The notes under the pieces were generated by a model. It was given only the letters and a program-made list of their open reading frames with translations, searched no databases and was not told where the DNA came from. Shown here one piece after another: positions 14,712 through 23,028 of a stretch of DNA of 23,087 bases. The number at the start of each line of letters is the position of its first letter. Positions within the stretch are counted from its first letter, which is position 1. The stretch is from Desulfurococcales archaeon (GTDB lineage: Archaea; Thermoproteota; Thermoprotei_A; Sulfolobales; NBVN01), in the NCBI GenBank assembly GCA_023255965.1, contig JAGDWE010000024.1, positions 1 to 23,087 of the forward strand, given 5' to 3'. A program made the translations under genes and the position numbers.

Positions 14712-15431
14712 GTGTCTGTGACTGAATTAATATATCAACTTGATAGTTATATTAGGGAATTTAACGCTAAGGTAGTTAAGGTCCTAGAAAACGGGATTAT
14801 CCTTAATCAAACAGCTTTCCACCCAAGAAGTGGTGGCGTAGCTAACGACCTAGGATATATAATTAAGGATGGTAAGAGATATGATGTCATCGATGTGGTC
14901 TTTAATAATGATGAAGTCCTCCACGTTATTAAAGGAGGCGTCATTGATTTAAGCGCAGGTCATGAAGTTATAGGCGTCATTGACTGGAATCGAAGGTATA
15001 GGCTAATGAGGTTGCATACTGCTGCCCATATAATCTCAGCAATATTTTACAGGGATTATAACGCGTTAATCACTGGAGGTAATATAACTCCTGAGTACGC
15101 CTATGACGACTACAGCTTGGAAGTCTTCGACAAGAATATATTTGAAGACGTAGTACGTAAGGCTAATGAAGTAATTAAGTTAGGAGTAGAGGTTAAGATA
15201 TACTGGTTAAGTAGAGAGGAAGCTTTCAAGATACCAGGGATTGTTAAGTTAGCTAATAAGATGCCACCTAATATAGAGAAGTTAAGGATAGTTGAAATCC
15301 CAGGAATTGATGTACAAGCTGATGGAGGACCTCATGTGAGGAACGTCTCTGAAATAGGTGAGATAGTATTCATAAAGGCTGAAAATAAGGGTAGGATGAG
15401 GAAGAGGCTATACTACACAGTTAGGCCCTAA
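14712..15431 (+). CDS. alaX: AlaX-M-type alanyl-tRNA editing protein
   Basis: A 239-residue free-standing editing protein that hydrolyses Ser (or Gly) mischarged on tRNA-Ala. The N-terminal OB-like domain holds the glycine-rich motif HPRSGGVANDLG (37-48), defining the AlaX-M type. The editing domain has LHTAAH (zinc ligands H102, H106) and VQADGGPH (201-208, third His ligand H208). Asp204 is at the position of the Cys in CGGTH of AlaRS; from memory several archaeal AlaX proteins share this. GTG 14712 follows the DUF1286 stop with no gap; GTG 14718 is an equally possible start given AGGTG at 14709-14713. Confidence 0.88.
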   Translation: MSVTELIYQLDSYIREFNAKVVKVLENGIILNQTAFHPRSGGVANDLGYIIKDGKRYDVIDVVFNNDEVLHVIKGGVIDLSAGHEVIGVIDWNRRYRLMRLHTAAHIISAIFYRDYNALITGGNITPEYAYDDYSLEVFDKNIFEDVVRKANEVIKLGVEVKIYWLSREEAFKIPGIVKLANKMPPNIEKLRIVEIPGIDVQADGGPHVRNVSEIGEIVFIKAENKGRMRKRLYYTVRP

Positions 15432-15434
15432 TCG

Positions 15435-16595
15435 ATGAGGAGATCAAGCAAATTAATCATAGTTTTGCTGTTTATAATTACTTCATTCGTAGCTGGGACA
15501 TTAATAGGCTATCTAGGTACACATAGAGTAGGTTACTACATATCAAATCAGACTAATGTACATAACCTAATTAGATTAATCGCGGAGAACGTATCATCAA
15601 TTAGGGGTCTTAAGTTTTCAACCCCGCCTGAAGCGGTGTTAATCGATTCCTCCACAGCCCTCAGTACCTGGGGTGATGAAGTACCTAAGGATGCCCTCAT
15701 ACTTAACGACGTATTCAAGATGACCTTGCTTTCCGACCTAAGCTACGACGTAACTGAATCCTTTAGAAAGTTAATCGGCCTATGGCTAGCGGCCTCATCA
15801 GGCAATACCATATACGTAGTCCACGATTTACTTAACGTTAATGACCCTCTAACATATAGGGTTTTAGCGCATGAATTAACGCACGTACTTCAAAACCAGC
15901 ACTTTAAACTACCCACTCCCCGGACGCTAGATGAAGCGTTAGCCATTAAATCATTAGTTGAAGGCGATGCGGATCTAACTGCCGATATTTACGTTGGATT
16001 ACTTAACCTGAGCAACCTAAGTAAGGTCACTAAAATACAGCCTGAAGACCCCTATATAGCTATTCAACTGGCTCCATACGTGTTTGGTGAGGAATTCGTT
16101 AGGTACCTCTACGATATTGGTGGATGGGGATTAGTTAATAACGCGTATGTCGTAGTACCTAAATCCATGAAGTACATTATGTTCCCTGAGAAGTACATTA
16201 TTAATGAACCCATAGAGACGATAGACTTGCCTAGGCCTATGGAATGCGATATACTATATGAGGGGGCTTTAGGGCCGGCGTACATTTACGTATTGATTAG
16301 CAGGTACCTTAACGAGTCATTAGCCCTTAAATTAAGCAGCGATTGGCTGGGGGATAAGGTAATTTACTATGTCTGCAACGAATCTAAAGAGCTTATGTGG
16401 ATCATTAAGTTGGCTTCGAACGAGGGCGCCGCTGATCTCTACAATCTATTAAATGAGATAGCGGTGACTATGGGGGGAAGGAGGTATGATGACTACCTGC
16501 ATATAGATGGGCCTGGCAACCTACTTAAGGTTAGCATACAAGTTGAGAGGAATCTAATTAAACTACATAGCAAGCTACTATCAAATCCTAAGTAG
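15435..16595 (+). CDS. Membrane-anchored zinc metalloprotease (HExxH zincin)
   Basis: A 386-residue protein with an N-terminal signal anchor (about 7-27) and a large extracytoplasmic part. The zincin motif is LAHELTHVLQ (H146, E147, H150), followed 26 residues later by VEGDAD (E176), the likely third zinc ligand, as in gluzincin-type putative metalloproteases. SLVEGDADLTADIY is typical of archaeal proteins annotated as hypothetical metallopeptidases; substrate unknown. ATG start lies 3 bp after the alaX stop, probably cotranscribed. Its end overlaps the CPBP gene tail to tail by 15 bp. Confidence 0.75.
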   Translation: MRRSSKLIIVLLFIITSFVAGTLIGYLGTHRVGYYISNQTNVHNLIRLIAENVSSIRGLKFSTPPEAVLIDSSTALSTWGDEVPKDALILNDVFKMTLLSDLSYDVTESFRKLIGLWLAASSGNTIYVVHDLLNVNDPLTYRVLAHELTHVLQNQHFKLPTPRTLDEALAIKSLVEGDADLTADIYVGLLNLSNLSKVTKIQPEDPYIAIQLAPYVFGEEFVRYLYDIGGWGLVNNAYVVVPKSMKYIMFPEKYIINEPIETIDLPRPMECDILYEGALGPAYIYVLISRYLNESLALKLSSDWLGDKVIYYVCNESKELMWIIKLASNEGAADLYNLLNEIAVTMGGRRYDDYLHIDGPGNLLKVSIQVERNLIKLHSKLLSNPK

Positions 16596-17447
16596 GAATA
16601 GTATGAGTAGGAATGTGGACATAGATAGTGCCCCTAGAAGGCCTTGAGGTAATGTATATATTTCATCGATGACTACCACAGTGTGATTCATTAAGTTATA
16701 TAAGGCATTTAAAACCCCTAATACAGCCGCTGAGGAAAGCACGCTATTAAACCTCAATTTAATCTTAGATAATATCATGCTAAGCAGTACCGAAGTCATA
16801 ATAATCATTAACACGCCCATAAGATCCCTGTGGTTTGGGTAATAATGTCCATATAATAGTACCAACGGCGCATACCATAAGCCCCACATAATGCCTATTA
16901 AAACATCAGCCGCTAATGATTTCCTCAATAACGTCCTCAGCTCGGTTAGGAGCAGGCCTCTCCACCCGATTTCCTGGCCAACCATCACTAAGGCTATGAT
17001 GGTGGAACCGACAAACAGCGTGCTTAGTAGTGACATCATGAGCACGAATTCCTCGCTTCCTTCAGGCAGATTGCTGCCATACTCTCTGTAAAGCTGTATC
17101 ATAGGGTTAACAACCACTATGCCGGCTATTAATGCATAAATGATTCCTAGTCCGTAAATAGCGTATGGTATGAGGCCGCTTAGTAATAGGTACCTAAACC
17201 TACACATCCTCATACCGTAGTCCTTAAGTGCCACCCTTACGCCGCTACCAAATATGCTGGCCGTGATCGCTACTGAGATTAATGGAATATAATTACGTAC
17301 GATTAGGAGGATCTGCGGTACGTTACGGGGGAGGTAATTAAGGGCGTAATTGAGCAATAATGAGTCGTAAGGCATGGTAATTAAGTAGGTGATGATTATG
17401 AATATCAGCGCTTTAGAAGCATTCTCTCTACCAACGATTATTGACAC
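16581..17447 (-). CDS. CPBP-family intramembrane protease-like protein
   Basis: A 288-residue polytopic membrane protein with about eight hydrophobic helices. The CPBP/Abi signature shows motif 1 as GQEIGWRGLLL (E and R present, as in EExxxR variants). Motif 2, GIMWGLWYAP, has Tyr where catalytic His is normal (WxxxH), and a possible motif 3 is LYNLMNH near the C-terminus. Loss of the motif 2 His could mean an inactive or altered member. The start is GTG; the gene diverges from the M28 peptidase at 17483 across only 35 bp. Confidence 0.72.
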   Translation of the reverse strand: MSIIVGRENASKALIFIIITYLITMPYDSLLLNYALNYLPRNVPQILLIVRNYIPLISVAITASIFGSGVRVALKDYGMRMCRFRYLLLSGLIPYAIYGLGIIYALIAGIVVVNPMIQLYREYGSNLPEGSEEFVLMMSLLSTLFVGSTIIALVMVGQEIGWRGLLLTELRTLLRKSLAADVLIGIMWGLWYAPLVLLYGHYYPNHRDLMGVLMIIMTSVLLSMILSKIKLRFNSVLSSAAVLGVLNALYNLMNHTVVVIDEIYTLPQGLLGALSMSTFLLILFLLRI

Positions 17448-17482
17448 CTTATTAAGACTTATTAAGTGCTTATTAAGTCTTA
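17448..17482. promoter_or_regulatory. 35-bp divergent promoter with three phased 9-bp repeats
   Basis: CTTATTAAG occurs three times without mismatch at 17448-17456, 17458-17466 and 17469-17477, i.e. every 10-11 bp, about one helical turn. Copies overlap the only space available for TATA boxes of both divergent genes, so they may be both promoter and operator. The repeats are seen; the role is inferred. Confidence 0.5.
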
Positions 17483-19273
17483 ATGGGTGTTAATCCATTG
17501 ATTAATAGGTTGAGGGAAGCGTTTTCGAGGCAGGAGTTAATGGAGCACGTCAGCGAGCTATCAATGATGCATAGAATTCAAGGGAGTGATGGTATTGAGG
17601 AGGCTGCTGACTACATATACGAGGCCTTAGCTGATTTAAGCTCATTTAACGTGGAAGTACGCGATTACTCGTACCTAGCTAGCTATGGGAATCTTGAGCC
17701 GCTAATTGGTTGGTGGGTTAAGGACGCTGAATTAAGGATGTTAAAGCCCCATGAGAGATTGCTTCACTCATTTAATGATTCAAGGACTTTAGTAGTTGCC
17801 CATAGCCCCGGAGGCGATGTAAGAGCCGAGTTGCTTTACGTTGGTCCAGGCGATAGATCTAAGTACTATAGGGGGGTCGATGTAAGCGGCAAAGCAGTAC
17901 TAGCTAGTGGTAATGCCTACTTAGCGTATCGTGAGGCATGTATGCGGGGCGCATCAGCTATACTGCTCTTCAAGAACGATATCCCTGAGGACGCAGTCCC
18001 TTACATAGGGTTATTCCTAACGCCTAATGATATGGAGTGGGCTAAGGCCGTCGCATTAAGTATTTCTAGGAAAACCGCTAATGAGTTGATACGTCATGTT
18101 AAGAACGGGGATAAGGTGATTATAAGTGCTTACGTGGAGGCCGGGTTCAGGGATAATCCAAGAGCTAAGGTAGTGACAGCTAGGTTAGGCGATGCCTTAA
18201 ATGAAGTACATCTATTTGCTCATTACTGCCATCCTGGAGGCACAGTAAATGATAACGTAAGCGGTGCTGCAACGTTAATTGAAGTTGCTAAAGCGCTTGA
18301 TAGGGCTTTAAGGAAGTCATTAATCCCGCCGCTTAAGGACTATAGTATGGTCTTATTATGGTTCCCAGAGTACTACGGATCTCAAGCATATCTAGGATCT
18401 AGGGACGTAAGTAATGTGGTCTTCGGAATCAACCTAGATATGATTGGTGAGGATCAAGGCATTACGGGCTCTGTAATTAATTTCGTAAGACCGCCTCCAA
18501 GCCTATTTCATCCACTTGAGTCAGTAGTTTATTACGGGCTAAGGGATGCATTATCACGTACAGTCTCATTTTCATCCCCTAAGAGATTAGTTAGCTATAA
18601 ATTCGATGTAGTTCCCTATGAGGTAGGTAGCGACCACGATGTGTATATACATTTTGGGGTACCATCAGTAATGATTAACCAATGGCCAGATAACTACTAC
18701 CATACTGATTTAGATACCATAGATAAGTTCGATCCATCACTAGCTATGCATATAGGATTAGCTGTTGCGTCATCAGTGTACTCGGCACTAATTGATGGAG
18801 TTGATGAGCATCTGCTTTCAAGCTACGTGTTTGAGTATCTAGGTCATGAGACCTCATGGATAGATAGAGATATCAGGGAATTTAGATTTAAATATTTATG
18901 CAAAGCTTTAAGCACGAACATCGTTAAATACTGCGGTATGCAACTTAACAGGTTATTACAATGCGGTGAGGTGGATATTCGTGGCGGTGAAGGACCTAAG
19001 TACGCTTATAGAGGACCGTTAGGGGTTATTATGTTGAGGAATTTAATTAGGGTATTAGATGATGCCGACTTAGATGAATTAGATAAATTGATTAAGGAGG
19101 GCTTTATGAGGACCGTCATTCAGAGCTTGATACCATTATTACTAAGGGAGCCAAAGACGTTAAATGAATTAAAGAATTACCTAGCGGGCGAATTAGGCGT
19201 TAATTTAAGTGAGGACGTTCTTAAGAAGTCTTTAGATATATTGATTAAGGCCGGATTTCTTATTCAATTATAG
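17483..19273 (+). CDS. M28-family aminopeptidase-like protein with C-terminal winged helix
   Basis: A 596-residue protein without signal peptide, so probably cytosolic. Region about 110-225 resembles a protease-associated domain (LLYVGPGD, GKAVLASG, GASAILLF). The M28 catalytic domain, about 228-440, has HLFAHYCHPGGTVNDNVSG (H247/H250, D257), LWFPEYYGSQAYL (E296), INLDMIGED (D319), VGSDHDVY and YYHTDLDTID (H407), a full set of co-catalytic metal ligands. The last 80 residues are helical with SLDILIKAGFLIQL, suggesting a winged-helix or dimerisation module. It is longer than simple M28 aminopeptidases. ATG 17483 is immediately after the repeat promoter. Confidence 0.8.
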   Translation: MGVNPLINRLREAFSRQELMEHVSELSMMHRIQGSDGIEEAADYIYEALADLSSFNVEVRDYSYLASYGNLEPLIGWWVKDAELRMLKPHERLLHSFNDSRTLVVAHSPGGDVRAELLYVGPGDRSKYYRGVDVSGKAVLASGNAYLAYREACMRGASAILLFKNDIPEDAVPYIGLFLTPNDMEWAKAVALSISRKTANELIRHVKNGDKVIISAYVEAGFRDNPRAKVVTARLGDALNEVHLFAHYCHPGGTVNDNVSGAATLIEVAKALDRALRKSLIPPLKDYSMVLLWFPEYYGSQAYLGSRDVSNVVFGINLDMIGEDQGITGSVINFVRPPPSLFHPLESVVYYGLRDALSRTVSFSSPKRLVSYKFDVVPYEVGSDHDVYIHFGVPSVMINQWPDNYYHTDLDTIDKFDPSLAMHIGLAVASSVYSALIDGVDEHLLSSYVFEYLGHETSWIDRDIREFRFKYLCKALSTNIVKYCGMQLNRLLQCGEVDIRGGEGPKYAYRGPLGVIMLRNLIRVLDDADLDELDKLIKEGFMRTVIQSLIPLLLREPKTLNELKNYLAGELGVNLSEDVLKKSLDILIKAGFLIQL

Positions 19274-19551
19274 ACTCTTAAAAACTATTTAGTTATCATA
19301 ACTACCTAATGATTCCTCACCGCAGCAGCTCAACACACTAATTGCTAGTATTATCAGTAATCCATAGTATGGATTTAGTAACAGCTCTCCAGAGGGACGT
19401 CACTTGTAGGTGGTTCCTTTATAAGTTTATCTAAATAACTGAATTAGTTAGACTAAGCAATAAATCCTTAGTACTGCTTAGGATTAAGCCTAAGGTATTA
19501 ACTGTAACTATAAAACTACATAACTTAATTTATTTCAGAAAAGTATATCTA

Positions 19552-19830
19552 ATGGTATTACCTAAAACCAAAGGGGAATGCAATTTGGTTAGCAGCTCAG
19601 ATATGCGCTCAAAGATCATTACCTTACGTATTCCTAAGGAATTAGATGATGTTATTAGCAATGTATATAGGGAGCTAGGTTATATGTCTAAGAGCGATTT
19701 CATTAGGGATGCCATTTATGATTATATAGAATATCTTACGAGTAAATTAGATATAGGTACTGATAGGGAGGAGGCCCTTTACTTATCAGAAGAAGATTAT
19801 TTTAAATGTATTAAGGTAATCATGGTTTGA
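19552..19830 (+). CDS. Ribbon-helix-helix (CopG-type) transcriptional regulator
   Basis: A small protein of up to 92 residues. The RHH fold is MRSKIITLRIPKELDD (beta strand 20-26), helix about 29-41, turn GYMSKS, helix 46-62 (SDFIRDAIYDYIEYL). The first 17 residues are outside the fold; ATG 19603 is a credible alternative start. The acidic C-terminal tail (LSEEDYF) may be an effector or partner segment. A TATA-like TAATTTATTTC is near 19527. It lies 59 bp before threonine synthase and might regulate it or itself; no operator was found. Confidence 0.75.
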   Translation: MVLPKTKGECNLVSSSDMRSKIITLRIPKELDDVISNVYRELGYMSKSDFIRDAIYDYIEYLTSKLDIGTDREEALYLSEEDYFKCIKVIMV

Positions 19831-19889
19831 TCCGATAGAGTTGTAGATTAACTTTTTTAGTAGTTATTGAGTATTAAACCGGGGCTTTA

Positions 19890-21011
19890 ATGGCTGGCTA
19901 CGTACTCAAATGTAGGAAGTGTGGCAGAGAGTACGGCGGTGATTACAGATTATTTAGGTGTCTATGTGGTGGGGTATTAGAAGTCGTACTTGATTTAAGT
20001 GGTTTTAGGGGGCTAACTCATGAGGGTAATTTAGGGGTTTTTAGATATTCTCCATTACTTCCATCTATATCTAGGCAAATTACATTAGGCGAGGGCCTTA
20101 CCCCTACTCTAAGGTTAAGTTCAGGGGGAGTAGAGATCCTTTTTAAGTTGGAGTACTTAAACCCTACTGGTAGCTTTAAGGATAGAGGATCTGCATTATC
20201 TATTTCAAAGGCTTTGGAATTAGGCGTTAGTGAGGTCTTAGAGGACTCCTCAGGTAATACAGGAATATCCATTGCGGCTTATGCTGGACGCGCTGGGGTT
20301 AAAGCAAGCGTTTATGTCCCTAGCGATATACCCTTAGGTAAGTACTTACTGATAAGGGCCTTCGGCGCTAATGTGATTAAGGCTGGAAGCAGGGATGACG
20401 CGTCGAGGAGGGTACTAGACGACTTAACGGAGAGTAAGTACTATATAGGGCATACGTGGAACCCTTACTTCATAGAAGGAACTAAGACTATAGCGTTCGA
20501 GGTCTACGAATTCCTTGGAGAGGTTGATTATGTGATTCTTCCAGTAGCGAGTGGTACATTACTACTAGGCCTATGGAAGGGATTTAATGAATTACTCAGC
20601 TTAGGGCTTATTAACGAGGTACCTAAGTTAATAGCTGTTCAAGCATGTGGTTATGACTCATTAAGTAAGTACCTAAGCGATGTGGTGAGGACCGAATGTA
20701 GCGAATCTACTTCATTAGCCGACGCTATAAGGCTTACGAACGCGCCTAGGCTTCCATATATGGCTGAAGCGATAAGTAGGAGTGGAGGTCGCCTAGTGGT
20801 TATTAATGATCACCATATAATTAGTGCTGTTAAGGAATTATTTAGCCTCGGTTTCGCTGTGGAGCCGACTAGTGCTGCTGCATATGCGGCATTTAAGTTG
20901 ATTAAGGGGGAGTTAAGCGGTAAGGTATTAATACCGTTAACAGGTAGCGGATTAAAGTACGTAGGGGGTTATGATTCACCACTTTATAAGGTGTTCATGG
21001 GTGAGTCTTAG
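19890..21011 (+). CDS. thrC: Threonine synthase
   Basis: A 373-residue fold-type II PLP enzyme converting O-phosphohomoserine to threonine. The N-terminal rubredoxin-like ribbon has C8, C11, C24 and C26 (CRKC, CLC), typical of archaeal threonine synthases. LNPTGSFKDRG contains the Schiff-base lysine K97; SSGNTG (120-125) and ASGTLLLG (220-227) bind cofactor phosphate; LTGSGLK (350-356) is the C-terminal active-site loop. Start ATG 19890. The end overlaps the GTPase gene by 11 bp. Threonine dehydratase or cysteate synthase are less likely because of the ribbon. Confidence 0.88.
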   Translation: MAGYVLKCRKCGREYGGDYRLFRCLCGGVLEVVLDLSGFRGLTHEGNLGVFRYSPLLPSISRQITLGEGLTPTLRLSSGGVEILFKLEYLNPTGSFKDRGSALSISKALELGVSEVLEDSSGNTGISIAAYAGRAGVKASVYVPSDIPLGKYLLIRAFGANVIKAGSRDDASRRVLDDLTESKYYIGHTWNPYFIEGTKTIAFEVYEFLGEVDYVILPVASGTLLLGLWKGFNELLSLGLINEVPKLIAVQACGYDSLSKYLSDVVRTECSESTSLADAIRLTNAPRLPYMAEAISRSGGRLVVINDHHIISAVKELFSLGFAVEPTSAAAYAAFKLIKGELSGKVLIPLTGSGLKYVGGYDSPLYKVFMGES

Positions 21012-21939
21012 GGATTTAATTGGAAGAGCGTTTAATTTGGATAGAATAGCTATCTCTAAATTAATAACGATGATTGAGGATAGTCCTGAGAGTGCAGAAT
21101 TCATTAAGGAGCTGTGGGGTGGTGAAGTTAAATCCCATGTGGTCGGAATTACCGGGTCTCCCGGGGTCGGTAAATCAACCCTTATATCGGCATTAGTTGA
21201 CGAATTAACTCAGAATAATTGTTTAGTAGCAATACTTGCATTAGATCCCGCATCGCCTATTTCTAGAGGGTCTCTACTCGGGGATAGAGTTAGGATGCAT
21301 GATATTAGGAATATGGATAGAGTGTTCATAAGGAGTATGAGTGTCTTACCAGGCGAGTCTATGCCGCTTAAGGCGGTACTAGCTATCGAGCTATTTAATG
21401 CTATTGGATTTAACTACGTAATTATAGAGACTCCAGGCGTTGGCCAGATAAACGTTGAGGTTTCAAATGTAGCCGACACTACGGTGCTCGTATTGATGCC
21501 GGGCTCAGGCGATGAGATACAGGCACTTAAAGCAGGAATAATGGAGGTATGCGACATATATGTGATTAATAAATCGGATATGCCTGGAGCTGACATAGCA
21601 TTCAATCAACTATTATTCGCGTTAGGTGATGAATTAAGGGATGGCTGGGTACCCAGGATAGTGAAGACGTCGGCACTAACTAAGGCCGGCATTAACGAAT
21701 TAATTAAGGCGCTAGAAGACCACCGTGATTACTTAGTACATAGTGGAAAGTATAAGTCTAAGACGGCATTAAGGAGGGCCTTAGAACTGGAGCTAGCAAT
21801 TAAGTACAAGGTATTAAGTATAATCAAGGAATCTATGGAGAGCGTCGAGCCTGTGAAGGAAATATATAAGGAAGTCGTGGAAGGACATTTAAATCCGATT
21901 ACGGCAGCAGATAAGGTAATAAAGTTACTTATGAGGTAG
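21001..21939 (+). CDS. meaB: MeaB/ArgK-type GTPase, methylmalonyl-CoA mutase chaperone
   Basis: A 312-residue G3E-family P-loop GTPase. Walker A is ITGSPGVGKST (50-60), the switch/metal segment LALDPASPISRGSLLGDR (79-96), Walker B/G3 VIIETPGVGQ (140-149) and the G4 motif INKSD (189-193). Homologues load and protect coenzyme B12 of methylmalonyl-CoA mutase (established for MeaB). I chose GTG 21001 because AAGGTG (20988-20993) stands seven bases before it; an in-frame ATG at 20971 would overlap thrC by 41 bp. No mutase gene lies in the window. It overlaps thrC by 11 bp, so it is coupled to it. Confidence 0.88.
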   Translation: MSLRDLIGRAFNLDRIAISKLITMIEDSPESAEFIKELWGGEVKSHVVGITGSPGVGKSTLISALVDELTQNNCLVAILALDPASPISRGSLLGDRVRMHDIRNMDRVFIRSMSVLPGESMPLKAVLAIELFNAIGFNYVIIETPGVGQINVEVSNVADTTVLVLMPGSGDEIQALKAGIMEVCDIYVINKSDMPGADIAFNQLLFALGDELRDGWVPRIVKTSALTKAGINELIKALEDHRDYLVHSGKYKSKTALRRALELELAIKYKVLSIIKESMESVEPVKEIYKEVVEGHLNPITAADKVIKLLMR

Positions 21940-21944
21940 TTAAA

Positions 21945-21953
21945 GATTTTAAG
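21945..21953 (+). promoter_or_regulatory. TATA-like box for tRNA-Pro
   Basis: GATTTTAAG centred about 28 bp before the first base of the tRNA gene, the spacing expected for an archaeal tRNA promoter. Confidence 0.4.
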
Positions 21954-21976
21954 CCAATGATGTAATAACTTCACCA

Positions 21977-22050
21977 GGGGCCGTAGTTTAGCTTGGTAGA
22001 ATGCGGGGTTCGGGTCCCCGTGGTCCGGGGTTCAAATCCCCGCGGCCCCA
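21977..22050 (+). tRNA. tRNA-Pro (anticodon CGG)
   Basis: A 74-base cloverleaf. Acceptor GGGGCCG (21977-21983) pairs with CGGCCCC (22043-22049), discriminator A22050. The D arm is GTTT/GAAT around AGCTTGGTA, with two wobble pairs. The anticodon stem CGGGG/CCCCG encloses TTCGGGT, giving anticodon CGG. The T arm is CGGGG-TTCAAAT-CCCCG. No intron and no encoded CCA, as usual in crenarchaea. The coordinates and anticodon follow directly from pairing. Confidence 0.96.
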
Positions 22051-22182
22051 TTGATAAACATGTATCCGTTCACCAATACGTTCACCATCATCTCCGAATG
22101 ATAGTATCATTAGATCCCTGTAGTATTAGGCATTTCCATCCTGAATTCTACTATGCACCACGAATGCGATATGCCCTCCGAT

Positions 22183-22207
22183 CCTCACCTCTTCCTGGGC
22201 GGTGAGG
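22183..22207 (+). repeat. Hairpin at the outer edge of the left inverted-repeat arm
   Basis: CCTCACC and GGTGAGG form a perfect 7-bp stem over an 11-base loop; the right half of the stem is the first part of the inverted-repeat arm. If the right arm continues beyond the window, this hairpin may be repeated there. Confidence 0.4.
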
Positions 22208-22257
22208 GCTCCCCACCATCAAATACGTTACCGCCTTAAGAAGGTAGGGTTTCGGCC
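22199..22257 (+). repeat. Left arm of 59-bp inverted repeat
   Basis: Reverse-complementary to 23029-23087 over 59 bases with a single mismatch (22254 versus 23032). It begins GCGGTGAGGGCTCCCCACC and contains the stem motif GCCTTAAGAAGG (22233-22244). Lies downstream of tRNA-Pro and of the nuclease-like gene's 3' end. Confidence 0.9.
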
Positions 22258-22297
22258 GTAATGAACTTTAAACGTTTTGAATTATGCCCCTAGGAGG

Positions 22298-22954
22298 TCA
22301 TGTGATAGGTTTTAACTCTACACCGAGCCTACGGGCAGCCTCATAGGCATTAGGGTCTACGAAGCCACCTATTATCGCGAGCTTTGGTTTAATACCTGTA
22401 ACCTCTTCATAAAGCTTACCTATCCTACTTAACTCAGCTATATCCCCCTTAGAAACTCTTGACTTCAGCTCGATGAGAATATGTACGCCGTCCTTTATAA
22501 CTACATCAACTTCGATCACCGACGGATAGCCGTAGACAGACCCCTTAACGTCACTATAAATCCACCTCTCAACCTTCGCCACTCCAAAGACGTCTTCAAG
22601 AACGTACTTCATGGCCCCCCTAAACCCCTCCTCAGATACGACTCCAAACCTATGGGCAATGACTATTACAGTTCTATTTAAGACCTCCATCCTCTCCTCA
22701 AGCTTAGCAAGCCTCTCCTCTAACGCGATCATCCTCTCCTCAAGCTTCTGCTGCCTCTCAGCTAGCTCCAGAAATCTTTTCTCCAGCTCTGCAAACCTTT
22801 CCTCAAGCTTAGTAAACCTCTCCTCGATCCTGGTAATTCTATCAAGTACTTCCTTAAACCCAAGTAAGCCCATTAGCGCGTAGCGAAGCTCCCTATCCTC
22901 CTCTAGAGTCCTCAGTAAACGATTCCTCTCCTCCTTAGATAAGACGTCAGTCAA
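22298..22954 (-). CDS. Coiled-coil PD-(D/E)XK nuclease-like protein (DUF3782-type)
   Basis: A 218-residue protein in three parts: an N-terminal helix (1-34), a long heptad coiled coil (about 35-95, repeats of KLEERFAELEKRF type) and a C-terminal domain (105-218). The latter carries VIEVDVVIKDGVHILIELKS, a PD-(D/E)XK signature with D150, E162 and K164. Such proteins are multi-copy and unexplained in thermophilic crenarchaea; nuclease activity is inferred from the fold motif. The start is TTG. The gene stands alone on its strand and is enclosed by the 59-bp inverted repeat, which suggests it travels or is recombined as a unit. Confidence 0.75.
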   Translation of the reverse strand: MTDVLSKEERNRLLRTLEEDRELRYALMGLLGFKEVLDRITRIEERFTKLEERFAELEKRFLELAERQQKLEERMIALEERLAKLEERMEVLNRTVIVIAHRFGVVSEEGFRGAMKYVLEDVFGVAKVERWIYSDVKGSVYGYPSVIEVDVVIKDGVHILIELKSRVSKGDIAELSRIGKLYEEVTGIKPKLAIIGGFVDPNAYEAARRLGVELKPIT

Positions 22955-23028
22955 TAAGTTAGTTCCCCCATGTATTACAAATCCATAGTGGCTTAATAAC
23001 CTTAATTTTTAATATAGATTATTGTTGT

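Noticed and set aside
21993..22205. 70-codon ORF covering the tRNA
   Set aside because: Starts inside tRNA-Pro and runs into the inverted-repeat arm; no recognisable protein features.
22611..22883. 90-codon plus-strand ORF rich in serine
   Set aside because: It is the antisense of the Glu-rich coiled coil of the nuclease-like gene, which explains its Ser/Leu repeats.
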